Assembly (NCBI GenBank): GCA_965267505.1
Contig: OZ254081.1
Location: 124,001-188,000 of the forward strand
Origin: JANQHS01 sp965267505
GTDB taxonomy: Bacteria; Bacteroidota; Bacteroidia; Cytophagales; CCMP332
Length of the DNA: 64,000 nt
Reading direction: 5' to 3'
Below the pieces are notes generated by a model. That model was given only the letters and a program-made list of their open reading frames with translations. It made no database searches and was not told where the DNA came from. A program made the translations under genes and the position numbers. Each line of letters opens with the position of its first letter. Position 1 is the first letter of the stretch. Positions 50,625 through 58,944 of this stretch are shown here, piece by piece.

Positions 50625-51305
50625 ATGATAGTTGCGGTATTATTATCAGGCTCCGGGGTTTATGATGGAACCGAGATCCAGGAAGCAGTCCTTTCACTTT
50701 TGTCCTTAAATACAAGAGGCATCCATTATCAATGCTGTGCACCAAATGTAGATCAGCACCATGTCATCAATCACCTTACCGGAGAAGAAAGCAATGAAAC
50801 CCGAAATGTGATGACAGAATCCGCAAGGATAGCAAGAGGAGATATCAAAGCAAGTTCTGAGATCAAAGCTTCGGAATATGATGGATTAGTAATTCCAGGG
50901 GGATTCGGCACAGCAAAAAACCATACAAAATGGGCTTTTTCAGGACCTGAGGGTGAGATCGAGGCTTCAGTAAAGCAACTGATCCTTGACTTCAGAAATA
51001 ATGACAAACCCATCCTGGGCCTATGCATGGGTCCTACCACCATTGCCAAAGCCTTTCAGGATTCAGAAGTTCATGCAACTTTAACTGTGGGCAGCACAAA
51101 GGAGGCATCTCCTTATGAGATCGATGCAATTTCAGCTGGAATGGAATCCATAGGTGCAAAAGCTGAAATGAAAACTCTGGAGGAGATCAGCATTGACCCT
51201 GAAAATAAGATAATCACAGCGCCTTGCTATATGATGGAAGCGGATATAGGCCAGGTTCATAAGAACATAGATATGGCTGTAGAATCCTTTTCAAAAATGC
51301 TATGA
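50625..51305 (+). CDS. elbB: Isoprenoid biosynthesis glyoxalase ElbB
   Basis: 226 residues of DJ-1/PfpI type. VAVLLSGSGVYDGTEIQEAV, DGLVIPGGFGTAKNHTKWAF and the nucleophile elbow ILGLCMGPTTIAK (Cys) match ElbB, which differs from other DJ-1 members by the CMGP motif. The glyoxalase activity is weak in known homologues and the link to isoprenoids is by annotation tradition. The stop overlaps the next start (ATGA), coupling it to the E1-like gene. Confidence 0.9.
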   Translation: MIVAVLLSGSGVYDGTEIQEAVLSLLSLNTRGIHYQCCAPNVDQHHVINHLTGEESNETRNVMTESARIARGDIKASSEIKASEYDGLVIPGGFGTAKNHTKWAFSGPEGEIEASVKQLILDFRNNDKPILGLCMGPTTIAKAFQDSEVHATLTVGSTKEASPYEIDAISAGMESIGAKAEMKTLEEISIDPENKIITAPCYMMEADIGQVHKNIDMAVESFSKML

Positions 51306-52330
51306 ACCCTGAAGAAAGGGAGTTCTTCAACAGACAGATAAAGATCAAAGGGCTTGGCCTCGCGGGCCAGGAGAAAATAAAAGGAACCTCAATTCTAATT
51401 GTGGGCCTTGGTGGTTTAGGTTGCCAGGTCTTTATTAATCTTCTGAGTTCCGGTGTCGGTAAATTATTCCTTGTTGATGGTGATATTGTTTCGAGGAGCA
51501 ATCTTTCGAGGCAATGGATCTATACGGAGAAGGAAGTAGGGAGAAGGAAGGTTGAAGTTGCAAAAGAGTTTGGAAAGGGAAGAAATCCATGGACTGAGAT
51601 ACAGACCTATCCTAGTTATTTGAATACTTCCCTGGCTAAGGAAGTCATCCCCAACGTGGATCTTGTAATTGACTGCAGCGACAACTTCAATAGCCGATAC
51701 CTGATCAATGATTCCTGTGTGTTTTTTAACAAGCCTTTTATCTACGGAGGAATGGATAAGGACCTGTTTCAATGGGCGATCCTAAATTGGAATCAAGGTC
51801 CGACCTATCGCTGCCTTTTCCCGGAAGAACCTAAAAACGATTTTATTAAAGCCTGCAATGAAAGAGGTATTCTTAGTGTTAATCCTTCCATATTGGGCAG
51901 TATTCAAGCCAGGGAAAGCATTAGGGTAATTCTGGAAGATGAAAAAGGGCCCAATGGTCGCCTAAATACATTAAACCTGGAAAACTGGGATTTCAATGCT
52001 ATAGAATTGGTAAGAACCGAGGATTATTCAGATCTAAGGATAAAGGAAGATTATGGGGGTGTTTGCAGCCTTCTTTCCACTTTGGAAATTGGAATGGAAG
52101 AATTGGACCCATCCCGGGCAATTATTGATGTAAGGGAAGAATGGGAATCAGCGGAAAATCCAATTAATGGTGCTATCAATATTCCTCTTTCTGAGCTCCC
52201 GGTAAAAGGAAAGGAGCTGGACAAGGACAAAGCTTATGCTCTTTATTGTGACTCAGGAAGAAGAAGTTTAATTGGAATAAAGGCTTTGGAAGAGCTGGGC
52301 TTTGAAAATGTTCAGAGCCTCCGCATATAA
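51302..52330 (+). CDS. moeB: ThiF/MoeB-type E1 enzyme with C-terminal rhodanese domain
   Basis: 342 residues. E1-like domain: ILIVGLGGLGCQVFINLLSS, VDGDIVSRSNLSRQW, DLVIDCSDNFNSRYLINDSC and ACNERGILSVNPSILGSIQ with the probable catalytic Cys. A rhodanese domain ends the protein (DVREEWESAENPINGAINIP, active Cys in YALYCDSGRRS). In molybdenum cofactor synthesis such enzymes adenylylate and may sulfurate MoaD; moaD is 3 kb away. The usual structural-zinc Cys pairs are mostly missing: C-Y-R-C is T-Y-R-C and the second C-x-x-C near the E1 end is absent. ThiF for thiamine is an alternative. Confidence 0.82.
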   Translation: MNPEEREFFNRQIKIKGLGLAGQEKIKGTSILIVGLGGLGCQVFINLLSSGVGKLFLVDGDIVSRSNLSRQWIYTEKEVGRRKVEVAKEFGKGRNPWTEIQTYPSYLNTSLAKEVIPNVDLVIDCSDNFNSRYLINDSCVFFNKPFIYGGMDKDLFQWAILNWNQGPTYRCLFPEEPKNDFIKACNERGILSVNPSILGSIQARESIRVILEDEKGPNGRLNTLNLENWDFNAIELVRTEDYSDLRIKEDYGGVCSLLSTLEIGMEELDPSRAIIDVREEWESAENPINGAINIPLSELPVKGKELDKDKAYALYCDSGRRSLIGIKALEELGFENVQSLRI

Positions 52331-52333
52331 GGA

Positions 52334-52924
52334 TTAATCTAGTTCTAGTTTGTTGGAGAATATTCCCTCAAATAATTCTTCATCATGAGTAGCTATAAGT
52401 ATGAATTCCGTTGGATTATTATTGATAGACTGAATTAACCCTTTAGCCACTTCTTTCCTCTTTTTATCCAAGGCTGAAAAAGGTTCATCTAGAAAGAGAA
52501 ACCTGGGTTTGGCAATTAATGCGCGAACCAATGCGATCCTGGCCCTTTCTCCTGACGAATAATAAGGTTTCCTTGAATCAAGGTCCAGAAGATCCAATTG
52601 CTTACATAAGTCTTTACCAAATTCAAGTTTTTCAAAATCCAATTCCCTTCCGAGAACAATGTTCTCCCATGGGCTCATTCTTATTGATACTGCTGATCCT
52701 TGAGGTACATAACCGAGGCTTTCGTTTTTGTACAAAGGATTAAGGCTGATCCCATTGATCTCAAGTTCTAATAAGAATTGGGGCTCCATGCCCATAAGAT
52801 CTCTTATCAGGCTTGTTTTACCTGAACCGGACGGCCCGATAAGCAAATTGATGCCTGGTTTCAAGCTGCCCTTCAGATCAAACTGAAAACCTCCGGTCTC
52901 CCTTTTAACATGAAACCCTACCAT
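52334..52924 (-). CDS. modC: Molybdate ABC transporter ATP-binding protein ModC
   Basis: 196 residues, only the nucleotide-binding domain; the C-terminal MOP/TOBE molybdate-sensing domain of E. coli ModC is absent. Walker A GPSGSGKTSLIRDL, Q-loop LGYVPQGSAVSI, signature YYSSGERARIALVRALIA and Walker B RFLFLDEPFSALDK are present. The signature SSGE replaces LSGGQ. It powers molybdate uptake with ModB (overlap of 7 bases) and ModA. Confidence 0.87.
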   Translation of the reverse strand: MVGFHVKRETGGFQFDLKGSLKPGINLLIGPSGSGKTSLIRDLMGMEPQFLLELEINGISLNPLYKNESLGYVPQGSAVSIRMSPWENIVLGRELDFEKLEFGKDLCKQLDLLDLDSRKPYYSSGERARIALVRALIAKPRFLFLDEPFSALDKKRKEVAKGLIQSINNNPTEFILIATHDEELFEGIFSNKLELD

Positions 52925-53583
52925 GGCTGAAGCTGTCTCCGCTGCTGTTGAAAAAAGAAAACCGTTCCAAGGATAAGAATGGATAGAATAATCATGCTAA
53001 GGGAAATGTAATGTGCTCCAGCATAGTCCATACTTATCACCCGATTATAGATCTCAACTGAAGCCACTCGTGTCTTACCGGGTATGTTCCCTCCTATCAT
53101 AAGCACCAATCCAAACTCTCCAAGAGTATGTGCGAATGCCATTAATGCACCGGATATCAATCCATGTCTCGCCAAGGGAAGCTGCATTCGAAGGAAGACA
53201 TATTTGTTGGGCCGGTTAAAAGATCTTCCAACTTCCCTAATGGAGTCCGGCAATGATTCAATTGCACTTATGAGAGGGTTCACCATGAAAGGAAGGCTAA
53301 AAACGATCGAAGCAATTACCAAACCTCCGAATGAAAAGCTTAATCCAAGTCCAATATCTTCAAAAAAAGACCCTACCCAGCTCTTTGGAGAATAAAGAAT
53401 AAGGAAGTAAAAGCCCAAAACTGTGGGGGGTAATACCAACGGTATGTTGACAAAAACTTTAATTATTAATCGTGTAAGCGGTTTAGCGAATTCAATGATG
53501 TAAACCAGTAGAATTCCAACAAAAACCAAGGAAATGCTGGTTATCCCGGCGAGAGTAAGACTCAAGAGTATACTCTCAATCAT
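52918..53583 (-). CDS. modB: Molybdate ABC transporter permease ModB
   Basis: 221 residues with five or six membrane helices (IESILLSLTLAGITSISLVF, LVIASIVFSLPFMVNPLISA, IISLSMIIL-type last helix). The EAA-type coupling loop is LPLARHGLISGALMAFAHTLGEFG-like, and NIPLVLPPTVLGFYFL is typical of ModB/CysT permeases. Start overlaps the modA stop (ATGA); modA-modB-modC read in the usual order. Confidence 0.93.
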   Translation of the reverse strand: MIESILLSLTLAGITSISLVFVGILLVYIIEFAKPLTRLIIKVFVNIPLVLPPTVLGFYFLILYSPKSWVGSFFEDIGLGLSFSFGGLVIASIVFSLPFMVNPLISAIESLPDSIREVGRSFNRPNKYVFLRMQLPLARHGLISGALMAFAHTLGEFGLVLMIGGNIPGKTRVASVEIYNRVISMDYAGAHYISLSMIILSILILGTVFFFQQQRRQLQPW

Positions 53584-54269
53584 GGGAGCTTGTATTTATA
53601 CTTTGCAAGATGAGCTTGAAACTTATTATTCAGAAATAGATCAGCTACCTGGTCCGGGACCCCTTCAAGCTGAATGAAACTTATTGACAAAGAGTAGTCA
53701 TCCAAAAGGTAGAGTTTTCCTGGCCTTATGTAGATATTCCCAAATACAGCATTAGAGCAAAATGCCACATCAACTGATCCGGAATATATAAACTGGTCAA
53801 CCTGGGATACTCCATCACCAAAAACTTTTGATCCTTCAAATGGTGTTGAGCGATCCTGAAGAAACTCTTCTGCCTTTGCCCCAAAGGGTGCAGTTCTTGG
53901 ATCTGCCAATCCAACTCTCAAACCCTTGTAAGAAGAACTCAAAGGATCAAAACCTTCTATTCCATCCTTTACCCAAAGGGCAACAAAGGAGATTGCTACT
54001 TCATTTACTTTTACATCGGGCTCTCCACCTAATAACTCAGTGACCTTTGGATCAGCGCAAAAAAACAGGTCGAAATTCGCACCATGAACTTGTTGATGAT
54101 ATAAATTTCTGCTTGCCCCGGGAATTAGGTCTATTCCTTTTATTTCTTGATCCTTGATCCATTCCTGAAGGGGAAGATAAAGACTGGATGAACATGCCAA
54201 TTTGATCTGGCCATTACCAGAAAGGATTCCGGAGCAGAAGAAAATTAGGCATAAAACAAATCCCCTCAC
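53580..54269 (-). CDS. modA: Molybdate-binding protein ModA
   Basis: 229 residues from GTG at 54269, which overlaps the moaA stop (GTGA). Signal peptide (GFVLCLIFFCSGILSGNG), then the periplasmic binding-protein fold: IKLACSSSLYLPLQEW, LIPGASRNLYHQQVHGANFD (the SS/GAS residues that bind oxyanion), LFFCADPKVTELL, LRVGLADPRTAPFGAKAEEF and DVAFCSNAVFG. It captures molybdate or tungstate for ModBC. A divergent, slightly short member but the context with moaA makes the assignment secure. Confidence 0.9.
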   Translation of the reverse strand: MRGFVLCLIFFCSGILSGNGQIKLACSSSLYLPLQEWIKDQEIKGIDLIPGASRNLYHQQVHGANFDLFFCADPKVTELLGGEPDVKVNEVAISFVALWVKDGIEGFDPLSSSYKGLRVGLADPRTAPFGAKAEEFLQDRSTPFEGSKVFGDGVSQVDQFIYSGSVDVAFCSNAVFGNIYIRPGKLYLLDDYSLSISFIQLEGVPDQVADLFLNNKFQAHLAKYKYKLP

Positions 54270-55255
54270 CCTCCTATTCTTGACATAGAAAACAATTCTG
54301 AATTCTTCTCTGCCTCGATGCCATCTTTTGGTCTGAATTGATAGGCTTTAATGATCTCCTCCATTATTCGATCCTTTTCCCATCCGGACCTAAGCATGTC
54401 CTTCAAATTCAATTGATCTTTTCCAAAAAGGCAGGTTTTGATCTGACCATTAGCAGATAACCTGATTCGGTTGCATTGACCACAAAAGCTCCGTGAAAAA
54501 GCCGGAATGATCCCCACTCTACCCTGGAAATCATCAGGTTGGGCTGAGAAACTGCTGTCACTATCCTCCAGCCTAACATATTCCTGGCCTCCAATATGAG
54601 CCCTTATTAGATCCCTGATCTCATCCTGAGAGATAAAGCCCCTTTGAGCTCCTAAACCATTAAAAGGCATTTCCTCAATAAAGCGAACCTCAATTGGGAA
54701 TTCTTTAGCCAATCCCAGAAAGCTGTTGATATCAGAATCATTCACTCCCTTCATCAAAACGCAATTGAGTTTGACTTCAAATTCGGCTTCCAGCAAGCTC
54801 ATTAAACATTTGAAAACCTTATCAAAATCATCTCTGCCGGTGATCCTTAAGAACCTGCCTGGTTCCAAGGTATCCAGACTGAGATTTATTTTTGAGATCT
54901 CCAGCTGCTTTAATTCCTGGAGATACTTTCCAAGAAGAACACCATTGCTGGTTATTCGAATATCCAGCTGAGCTTGGGTCTTTCTGAGCTCAGAAAGGAA
55001 TCCAATTAGATCTTTACGAACAAAGGGTTCGCCGCCAGTTATTCTAAGCTTCTTAACCCCCAATTCAGTAAAATACGCCACCAATTCTACCATCTCCTCA
55101 TAGCTCAAAAGCTCGGCTCTAGGCATGAACTGCATTTTTTCCGAAGGCATGCAGTAAAAGCACCTTAGATTACACCTATCGGTTACTGATAGCCGAAGGT
55201 ATTCCAAAGGCCTTCCATGCTTATCAAATATTTTTTGGGGTTCAATCAACTTCAA
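54266..55255 (-). CDS. moaA: GTP 3',8-cyclase MoaA
   Basis: 329 residues. Radical SAM cluster in TDRCNLRCFYCMPS (C-x3-C-x2-C), GGEPFVRKDLIGFL, and the second cluster near the C terminus in FCGQCNRIRLSANGQIKTCL. The chain ends in Gly-Gly, needed in MoaA for catalysis. It starts molybdenum cofactor synthesis from GTP with MoaC, which is encoded 2 kb further on. The modABC genes follow in the same transcript. Confidence 0.97.
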   Translation of the reverse strand: MKLIEPQKIFDKHGRPLEYLRLSVTDRCNLRCFYCMPSEKMQFMPRAELLSYEEMVELVAYFTELGVKKLRITGGEPFVRKDLIGFLSELRKTQAQLDIRITSNGVLLGKYLQELKQLEISKINLSLDTLEPGRFLRITGRDDFDKVFKCLMSLLEAEFEVKLNCVLMKGVNDSDINSFLGLAKEFPIEVRFIEEMPFNGLGAQRGFISQDEIRDLIRAHIGGQEYVRLEDSDSSFSAQPDDFQGRVGIIPAFSRSFCGQCNRIRLSANGQIKTCLFGKDQLNLKDMLRSGWEKDRIMEEIIKAYQFRPKDGIEAEKNSELFSMSRIGG

Positions 55256-55309
55256 GAAAGCTTAGATCTCCACTGGTTTGAGGCAATTATATAATTTTAT
55301 TCCTGATAA

Positions 55310-55549
55310 ATGGAAAATAAGATCAACATAAGACTATTCGGAATCTGTCGGGAAATTGTGGGGTCAGAAAACCTCTCAATAGAAGCCGCAACAAGCAATG
55401 AATTGATTGAAAAATTAAAGTCAGATTATCCTGACCTTGGGCAGGTTCATTCTCTTGTTCTTGCAGTGAATCAAAAATATGTCAATGGTGATGTCTCATT
55501 GAATTCTTCAGATGAGATCGCATTAATACCCCCAGTTAGCGGAGGATGA
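55310..55549 (+). CDS. moaD: Molybdopterin synthase small subunit MoaD
   Basis: 79 residues, ubiquitin-like fold, ending PPVSGG: the C-terminal Gly-Gly receives sulfur as thiocarboxylate. The N-terminal KINIRLFGICREIVGSENL and DEIALIPPVSGG are family-typical. The stop overlaps the moaE start (ATGA). It is divergent from moaA. Confidence 0.95.
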   Translation: MENKINIRLFGICREIVGSENLSIEAATSNELIEKLKSDYPDLGQVHSLVLAVNQKYVNGDVSLNSSDEIALIPPVSGG

Positions 55550-55962
55550 ATATCAATTTAATAAGCAGTCAGGAGCTTGATGAGAAAGAAGCATTGGACT
55601 TCTGCTCTGGAAAAGAGTCAGGAGCCGTCAGTTTATTCCTGGGTATGGTCAGAAATAAGAATAACAATAAAGAAGTCATCCGTTTGGTATATGAGGCCTA
55701 TGATTCTATGGTATTAAGCGAAATGAAAACCGTTATCGCTGAGTGCAGACAGAAATGGAACCTGGACAAGGTCTATGTTGCCCACCGCTCAGGCGTATTG
55801 GAAATTGGTGACCTGGCATTTATTGTTGCCTGTTCTTCTGCTCATCGTGAAGCTTCAAGGGAAGCAAACTCCTGGCTGGTAGACACTTTGAAATCAAGGC
55901 TGCCGATTTGGAAAAAGGAAGAGTATCATGATGGATCAGAATGGTTAAATTCAAGGCCCTAG
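55546..55962 (+). CDS. moaE: Molybdopterin synthase large subunit MoaE
   Basis: 138 residues. SGAVSLFLGMVRNKNNNKEV, LVYEAYDSMVLSEMKTVIAE, VYVAHRSGVLEIGDLAFIVA, SSAHREASREANSWLVDTLK and PIWKKEEYHDGSEWL form the MoaE pattern including the active-site Lys and His. With MoaD it inserts two sulfurs into precursor Z. Four bases before the MOSC gene. Confidence 0.96.
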   Translation: MNINLISSQELDEKEALDFCSGKESGAVSLFLGMVRNKNNNKEVIRLVYEAYDSMVLSEMKTVIAECRQKWNLDKVYVAHRSGVLEIGDLAFIVACSSAHREASREANSWLVDTLKSRLPIWKKEEYHDGSEWLNSRP

Positions 55963-55965
55963 CAT

Positions 55966-56736
55966 ATGATATCTGTTAAAAAACTCTTCATCTACCCGAT
56001 AAAATCATTCACTCCTATGGAATGCAATTCCTTAGAATTAAATGAAAAAGGATGTATTAAGGGGGACAGAAGATTTCATTTTCTGAACAAGGAAGGTAAA
56101 AAGCAAAACGCCAAGAATAACTCTAGAATTCATGGTATCAAGGCCATATACAACCCCGATCTTAGCTCGGTAAAAATAAACGGGGAAGAATTTACATTGA
56201 GGAAAGGAAACTCTGAATTAGAAAGTGCGGTCTCAGACCTCTTAGGTACTGCGGTAGAGCTAAAGGACCTTCCTGAGACCGGTTTACCTGATCTTCCTGA
56301 ATGGCCTGGGCCATCAATTACGAGTTTACAAACACTTGAGCTACTAAAGACCTGGTATCCCGAAATATCAATCGAGGAATTGATCACCAGGTTTAGATCT
56401 AACCTGATCATTGATCAACCCGGAAGCCCTCCATTTTGGGAGGAGCTTTTGATACAAGCAGACCAATCTTTGGATTTTAAAGAACTGAACCTAATTGAAT
56501 TTAGGCCCTGTGCTCGTTGCCCTGTGCCGTCCAGGGATCCTGAGACAGGTGAGATGTATCCGAAATTCGCCAAGATCTTTAATGATAATCGAACTCCATT
56601 CATGGAAGGTCTGAATCGTTATGGCACTGATCATGTATACTATTTAAGCGTAGTAACCAGATTAAAACCTGGTTCCGTTCCAGCAAGGATCCAATTAAAT
56701 GAGGAGGTGAAGATCAGAGATCTTCAGACCAATTGA
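55966..56736 (+). CDS. MOSC domain protein (mARC/YcbX-like)
   Basis: 256 residues. N-terminal MOSC barrel (LFIYPIKSFTPMECNSLELN, KGDRRFHFLNKEGKKQN) and C-terminal MOSC domain with RFRSNLIIDQPGSPPFWEEL and the conserved Cys motif EFRPCARCPVPSRDPETGE that binds the molybdenum cofactor in mARC-type enzymes. Likely a Moco-dependent reductase or a carrier of the cofactor's sulfur. It ends by overlapping the mobA gene by 23 bases on the opposite strand. Confidence 0.9.
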   Translation: MISVKKLFIYPIKSFTPMECNSLELNEKGCIKGDRRFHFLNKEGKKQNAKNNSRIHGIKAIYNPDLSSVKINGEEFTLRKGNSELESAVSDLLGTAVELKDLPETGLPDLPEWPGPSITSLQTLELLKTWYPEISIEELITRFRSNLIIDQPGSPPFWEELLIQADQSLDFKELNLIEFRPCARCPVPSRDPETGEMYPKFAKIFNDNRTPFMEGLNRYGTDHVYYLSVVTRLKPGSVPARIQLNEEVKIRDLQTN

Positions 56737-57256
56737 GGTTCTTCCAATTTTGACTAACAATCTCTTTCTCAAAGCCATTATTTTCTACAAAAGACCTAAC
56801 AGAAAGCTTTTCAATCCTTATGGCCTGAATAAGCCCTTTGAATAATCTTCCCGGATAAACCCCCATTAAAGGTTCTATTTCATCTCTTTTAGAATTATAA
56901 AATACCGAAGCTTTTGGCAAGGCTTTAACAAGTTTCCTAAGGATGTTGAGATCAAATTCATCATTGAAGACAACGTCAACTGGCATGACAAGAAAGGAAA
57001 CTCCTGGAAATGCTGACATAGCGGAGGCAATTCCTCCCAGAGGGCCAAGATCACCGAATGAGTCAACGATCTGTAGGTGTTTTGGGATCTTAGGTTGGGC
57101 TTTATCAACCGAAAAGTAGGTCTTTAAACCAAGAGTCCTAAACAAGTCTTCCTGGTGCCTCCACAACTCTTTGCCATTGAATTCAAGGAATCTTTTATCC
57201 ATACCCATTCGACTGCTCTTCCCCCCTGCCAGAACAAGGCCAAGCACCTCAGCCAT
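56714..57256 (-). CDS. mobA: Molybdenum cofactor guanylyltransferase MobA
   Basis: 180 residues. GLVLAGGKSSRMGMDKRFLE is the nucleotide-binding signature; IVDSFGDLGPLGGIASAMSA and LVMPVDVVFND (the metal Asp) follow. It attaches GMP to Moco, forming the dinucleotide form used by DMSO-reductase family enzymes such as formate dehydrogenase, in keeping with fdhD nearby. Its start overlaps the moaC stop by 8 bases. Confidence 0.92.
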   Translation of the reverse strand: MAEVLGLVLAGGKSSRMGMDKRFLEFNGKELWRHQEDLFRTLGLKTYFSVDKAQPKIPKHLQIVDSFGDLGPLGGIASAMSAFPGVSFLVMPVDVVFNDEFDLNILRKLVKALPKASVFYNSKRDEIEPLMGVYPGRLFKGLIQAIRIEKLSVRSFVENNGFEKEIVSQNWKNLNWSEDL

Positions 57257-57734
57257 TGGACTCTTTATAATCTGATTTGCCCCCTGTTTTTGAAGCCAGC
57301 CTGATATTTTCTATCCTAATAGAATGAATCAATGATTTGCACATATCATAAATGGTCAGGCAGGCGGTACTGACTCCCTGGAGGGCTTCCATTTCAACAC
57401 CAGTCTTTCCAGCGCATGTCACTTTACAGCTAACTTCTATCGATCTTTCATCCAATAACTGAAACTCAAAATCTATTCCGTCCAGAGGGATAGGATGGCA
57501 CATTGGGATCATATCGGAAGTCCTTTTTACTCCCTGGGTGCCAGCAATAATGGCGGTCTGGATCACTGGACCCTTATGTGTTTTTAATTCATTCAGGGAA
57601 GTGATTCCCAGGGACTCAGGAAATACTACCAGGCCCTTTGCTTCGGCAATTCGAATGGTATTGGATTTTTCGCTTACATCAACCATCCCGGGAAGGCCTT
57701 TTTTAGAAATATGAGATAGCTTTGGTTCTTTCAT
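57249..57734 (-). CDS. moaC: Cyclic pyranopterin monophosphate synthase MoaC
   Basis: 161 residues. GLPGMVDVSEKSNTIRIAEA, GTQGVKRTSDMIPMCHPIPL, VTCAGKTGVEMEALQGVSTA and LTIYDMCKSL are MoaC signatures. It converts the MoaA product to precursor Z. ATG at 57734; divergent from moeA with a 31-base gap that must hold both promoters or neither. Confidence 0.97.
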   Translation of the reverse strand: MKEPKLSHISKKGLPGMVDVSEKSNTIRIAEAKGLVVFPESLGITSLNELKTHKGPVIQTAIIAGTQGVKRTSDMIPMCHPIPLDGIDFEFQLLDERSIEVSCKVTCAGKTGVEMEALQGVSTACLTIYDMCKSLIHSIRIENIRLASKTGGKSDYKESNG

Positions 57735-57765
57735 AAGGAATGAATCTCAATCTTCAATATTAACC

Positions 57766-58944
57766 ATGATAAGTGTAAAGGAAGCCGAAAAACTAATTTT
57801 TGAATCCTTTTTCAAAGCTGAAATTTTAAGTCTGCCATTAGAAAAGGCTGTTGAAGCTGTTTTAGCAAAAGAAATTAAAGCAGACCGTCCTTTCCCACCA
57901 TTCAACCGGGTAGCACTTGATGGAATTGCAATTTCAAGTGGATCATTCAAAAATGAGGGACAATTCTATCCCAGGGAGAAAACTCATTTCGCCGGTCAAG
58001 AACAAACTGAGTTAATAGATTCAAATGCCTGCATTGAGATCATGACAGGTAGCATCCTCCCTCTGAATTGCGATGCGGTTATTCCTTATGAAGAGCTTGA
58101 TGAATCTGAAAAGGGATTTGCCATCAAACGAAATAGTGTTGTTAAAGGTCAGAACGTTCATGGTTTGGGAAGTGACAATGAGCAAGGTGATATTTTGGTT
58201 GAAAAAGGCTCCATTATTAATTCCTCGATTGTAGGAATAGCAGCGAGTGTCGGGTTAAATAGCCTGGATGTTTATAACCCGCCCAAGATCGCTTTGATAA
58301 GCACGGGCGATGAAATTATTCCAATTGACCATTCGCCTGAACCTCACCAGATCAGAATGTCCAATTCAATAAGCATTGCTTCTTCCCTACATAGAATGGG
58401 ATTTCAATCTAAAAGCTTTCACTTAAGTGATGCAAGGAATTCTCTAAAGAGTTCATTGAACGACATTTCATCAGAGTTTCCAATATGCATCTTGATAGGC
58501 GGTGCATCAAAAGGAAAAGCAGATCATGCATCAGATGTTATTCAGGAATTGGGTTTTCAAAAAAGCTTTCATGGGGTTTCGCAAAGGCCCGGAAAACCAT
58601 TTTGGATGGCAAGGAAAGGAGATTCTACCGTTTTTGGGTTTCCCGGTAATCCTGTATCCTGTTTTGTATGCTTCTATCGCTATGTTAAACCCTGGTTATT
58701 CCAAGGACTGGGACATTCAATTCCGAAAATAAACATTCAATTAGGCGAGGACTTTAATTTCAAAAAGCCACTGAGTTATTTCCTACAGGTGAAGCTTGAT
58801 AACAATACTATTGCTCAACCAAAAAAAGGTAGTGGCTCAGGAGATCTAACAAATCTGGCAAAGGCCGATGGCTTTCTAGAACTAGATGGAGATAGGGATG
58901 AATTCAAAAAAGGAGAAGAATTCCCTTTTTTACCTTTCGGTTGA
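57766..58944 (+). CDS. moeA: Molybdopterin molybdenumtransferase MoeA
   Basis: 392 residues. ADRPFPPFNRVALDGIAISS, CIEIMTGSILPLNCDAVIPY, VHGLGSDNEQGDILVEKGSI, ALISTGDEIIPI, LIGGASKGKADHASDVIQEL and FGFPGNPVSCFVCF cover domains I-IV of MoeA. It inserts molybdate into adenylylated molybdopterin. One base separates its stop from a convergent hypothetical gene. Confidence 0.95.
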   Translation: MISVKEAEKLIFESFFKAEILSLPLEKAVEAVLAKEIKADRPFPPFNRVALDGIAISSGSFKNEGQFYPREKTHFAGQEQTELIDSNACIEIMTGSILPLNCDAVIPYEELDESEKGFAIKRNSVVKGQNVHGLGSDNEQGDILVEKGSIINSSIVGIAASVGLNSLDVYNPPKIALISTGDEIIPIDHSPEPHQIRMSNSISIASSLHRMGFQSKSFHLSDARNSLKSSLNDISSEFPICILIGGASKGKADHASDVIQELGFQKSFHGVSQRPGKPFWMARKGDSTVFGFPGNPVSCFVCFYRYVKPWLFQGLGHSIPKINIQLGEDFNFKKPLSYFLQVKLDNNTIAQPKKGSGSGDLTNLAKADGFLELDGDRDEFKKGEEFPFLPFG

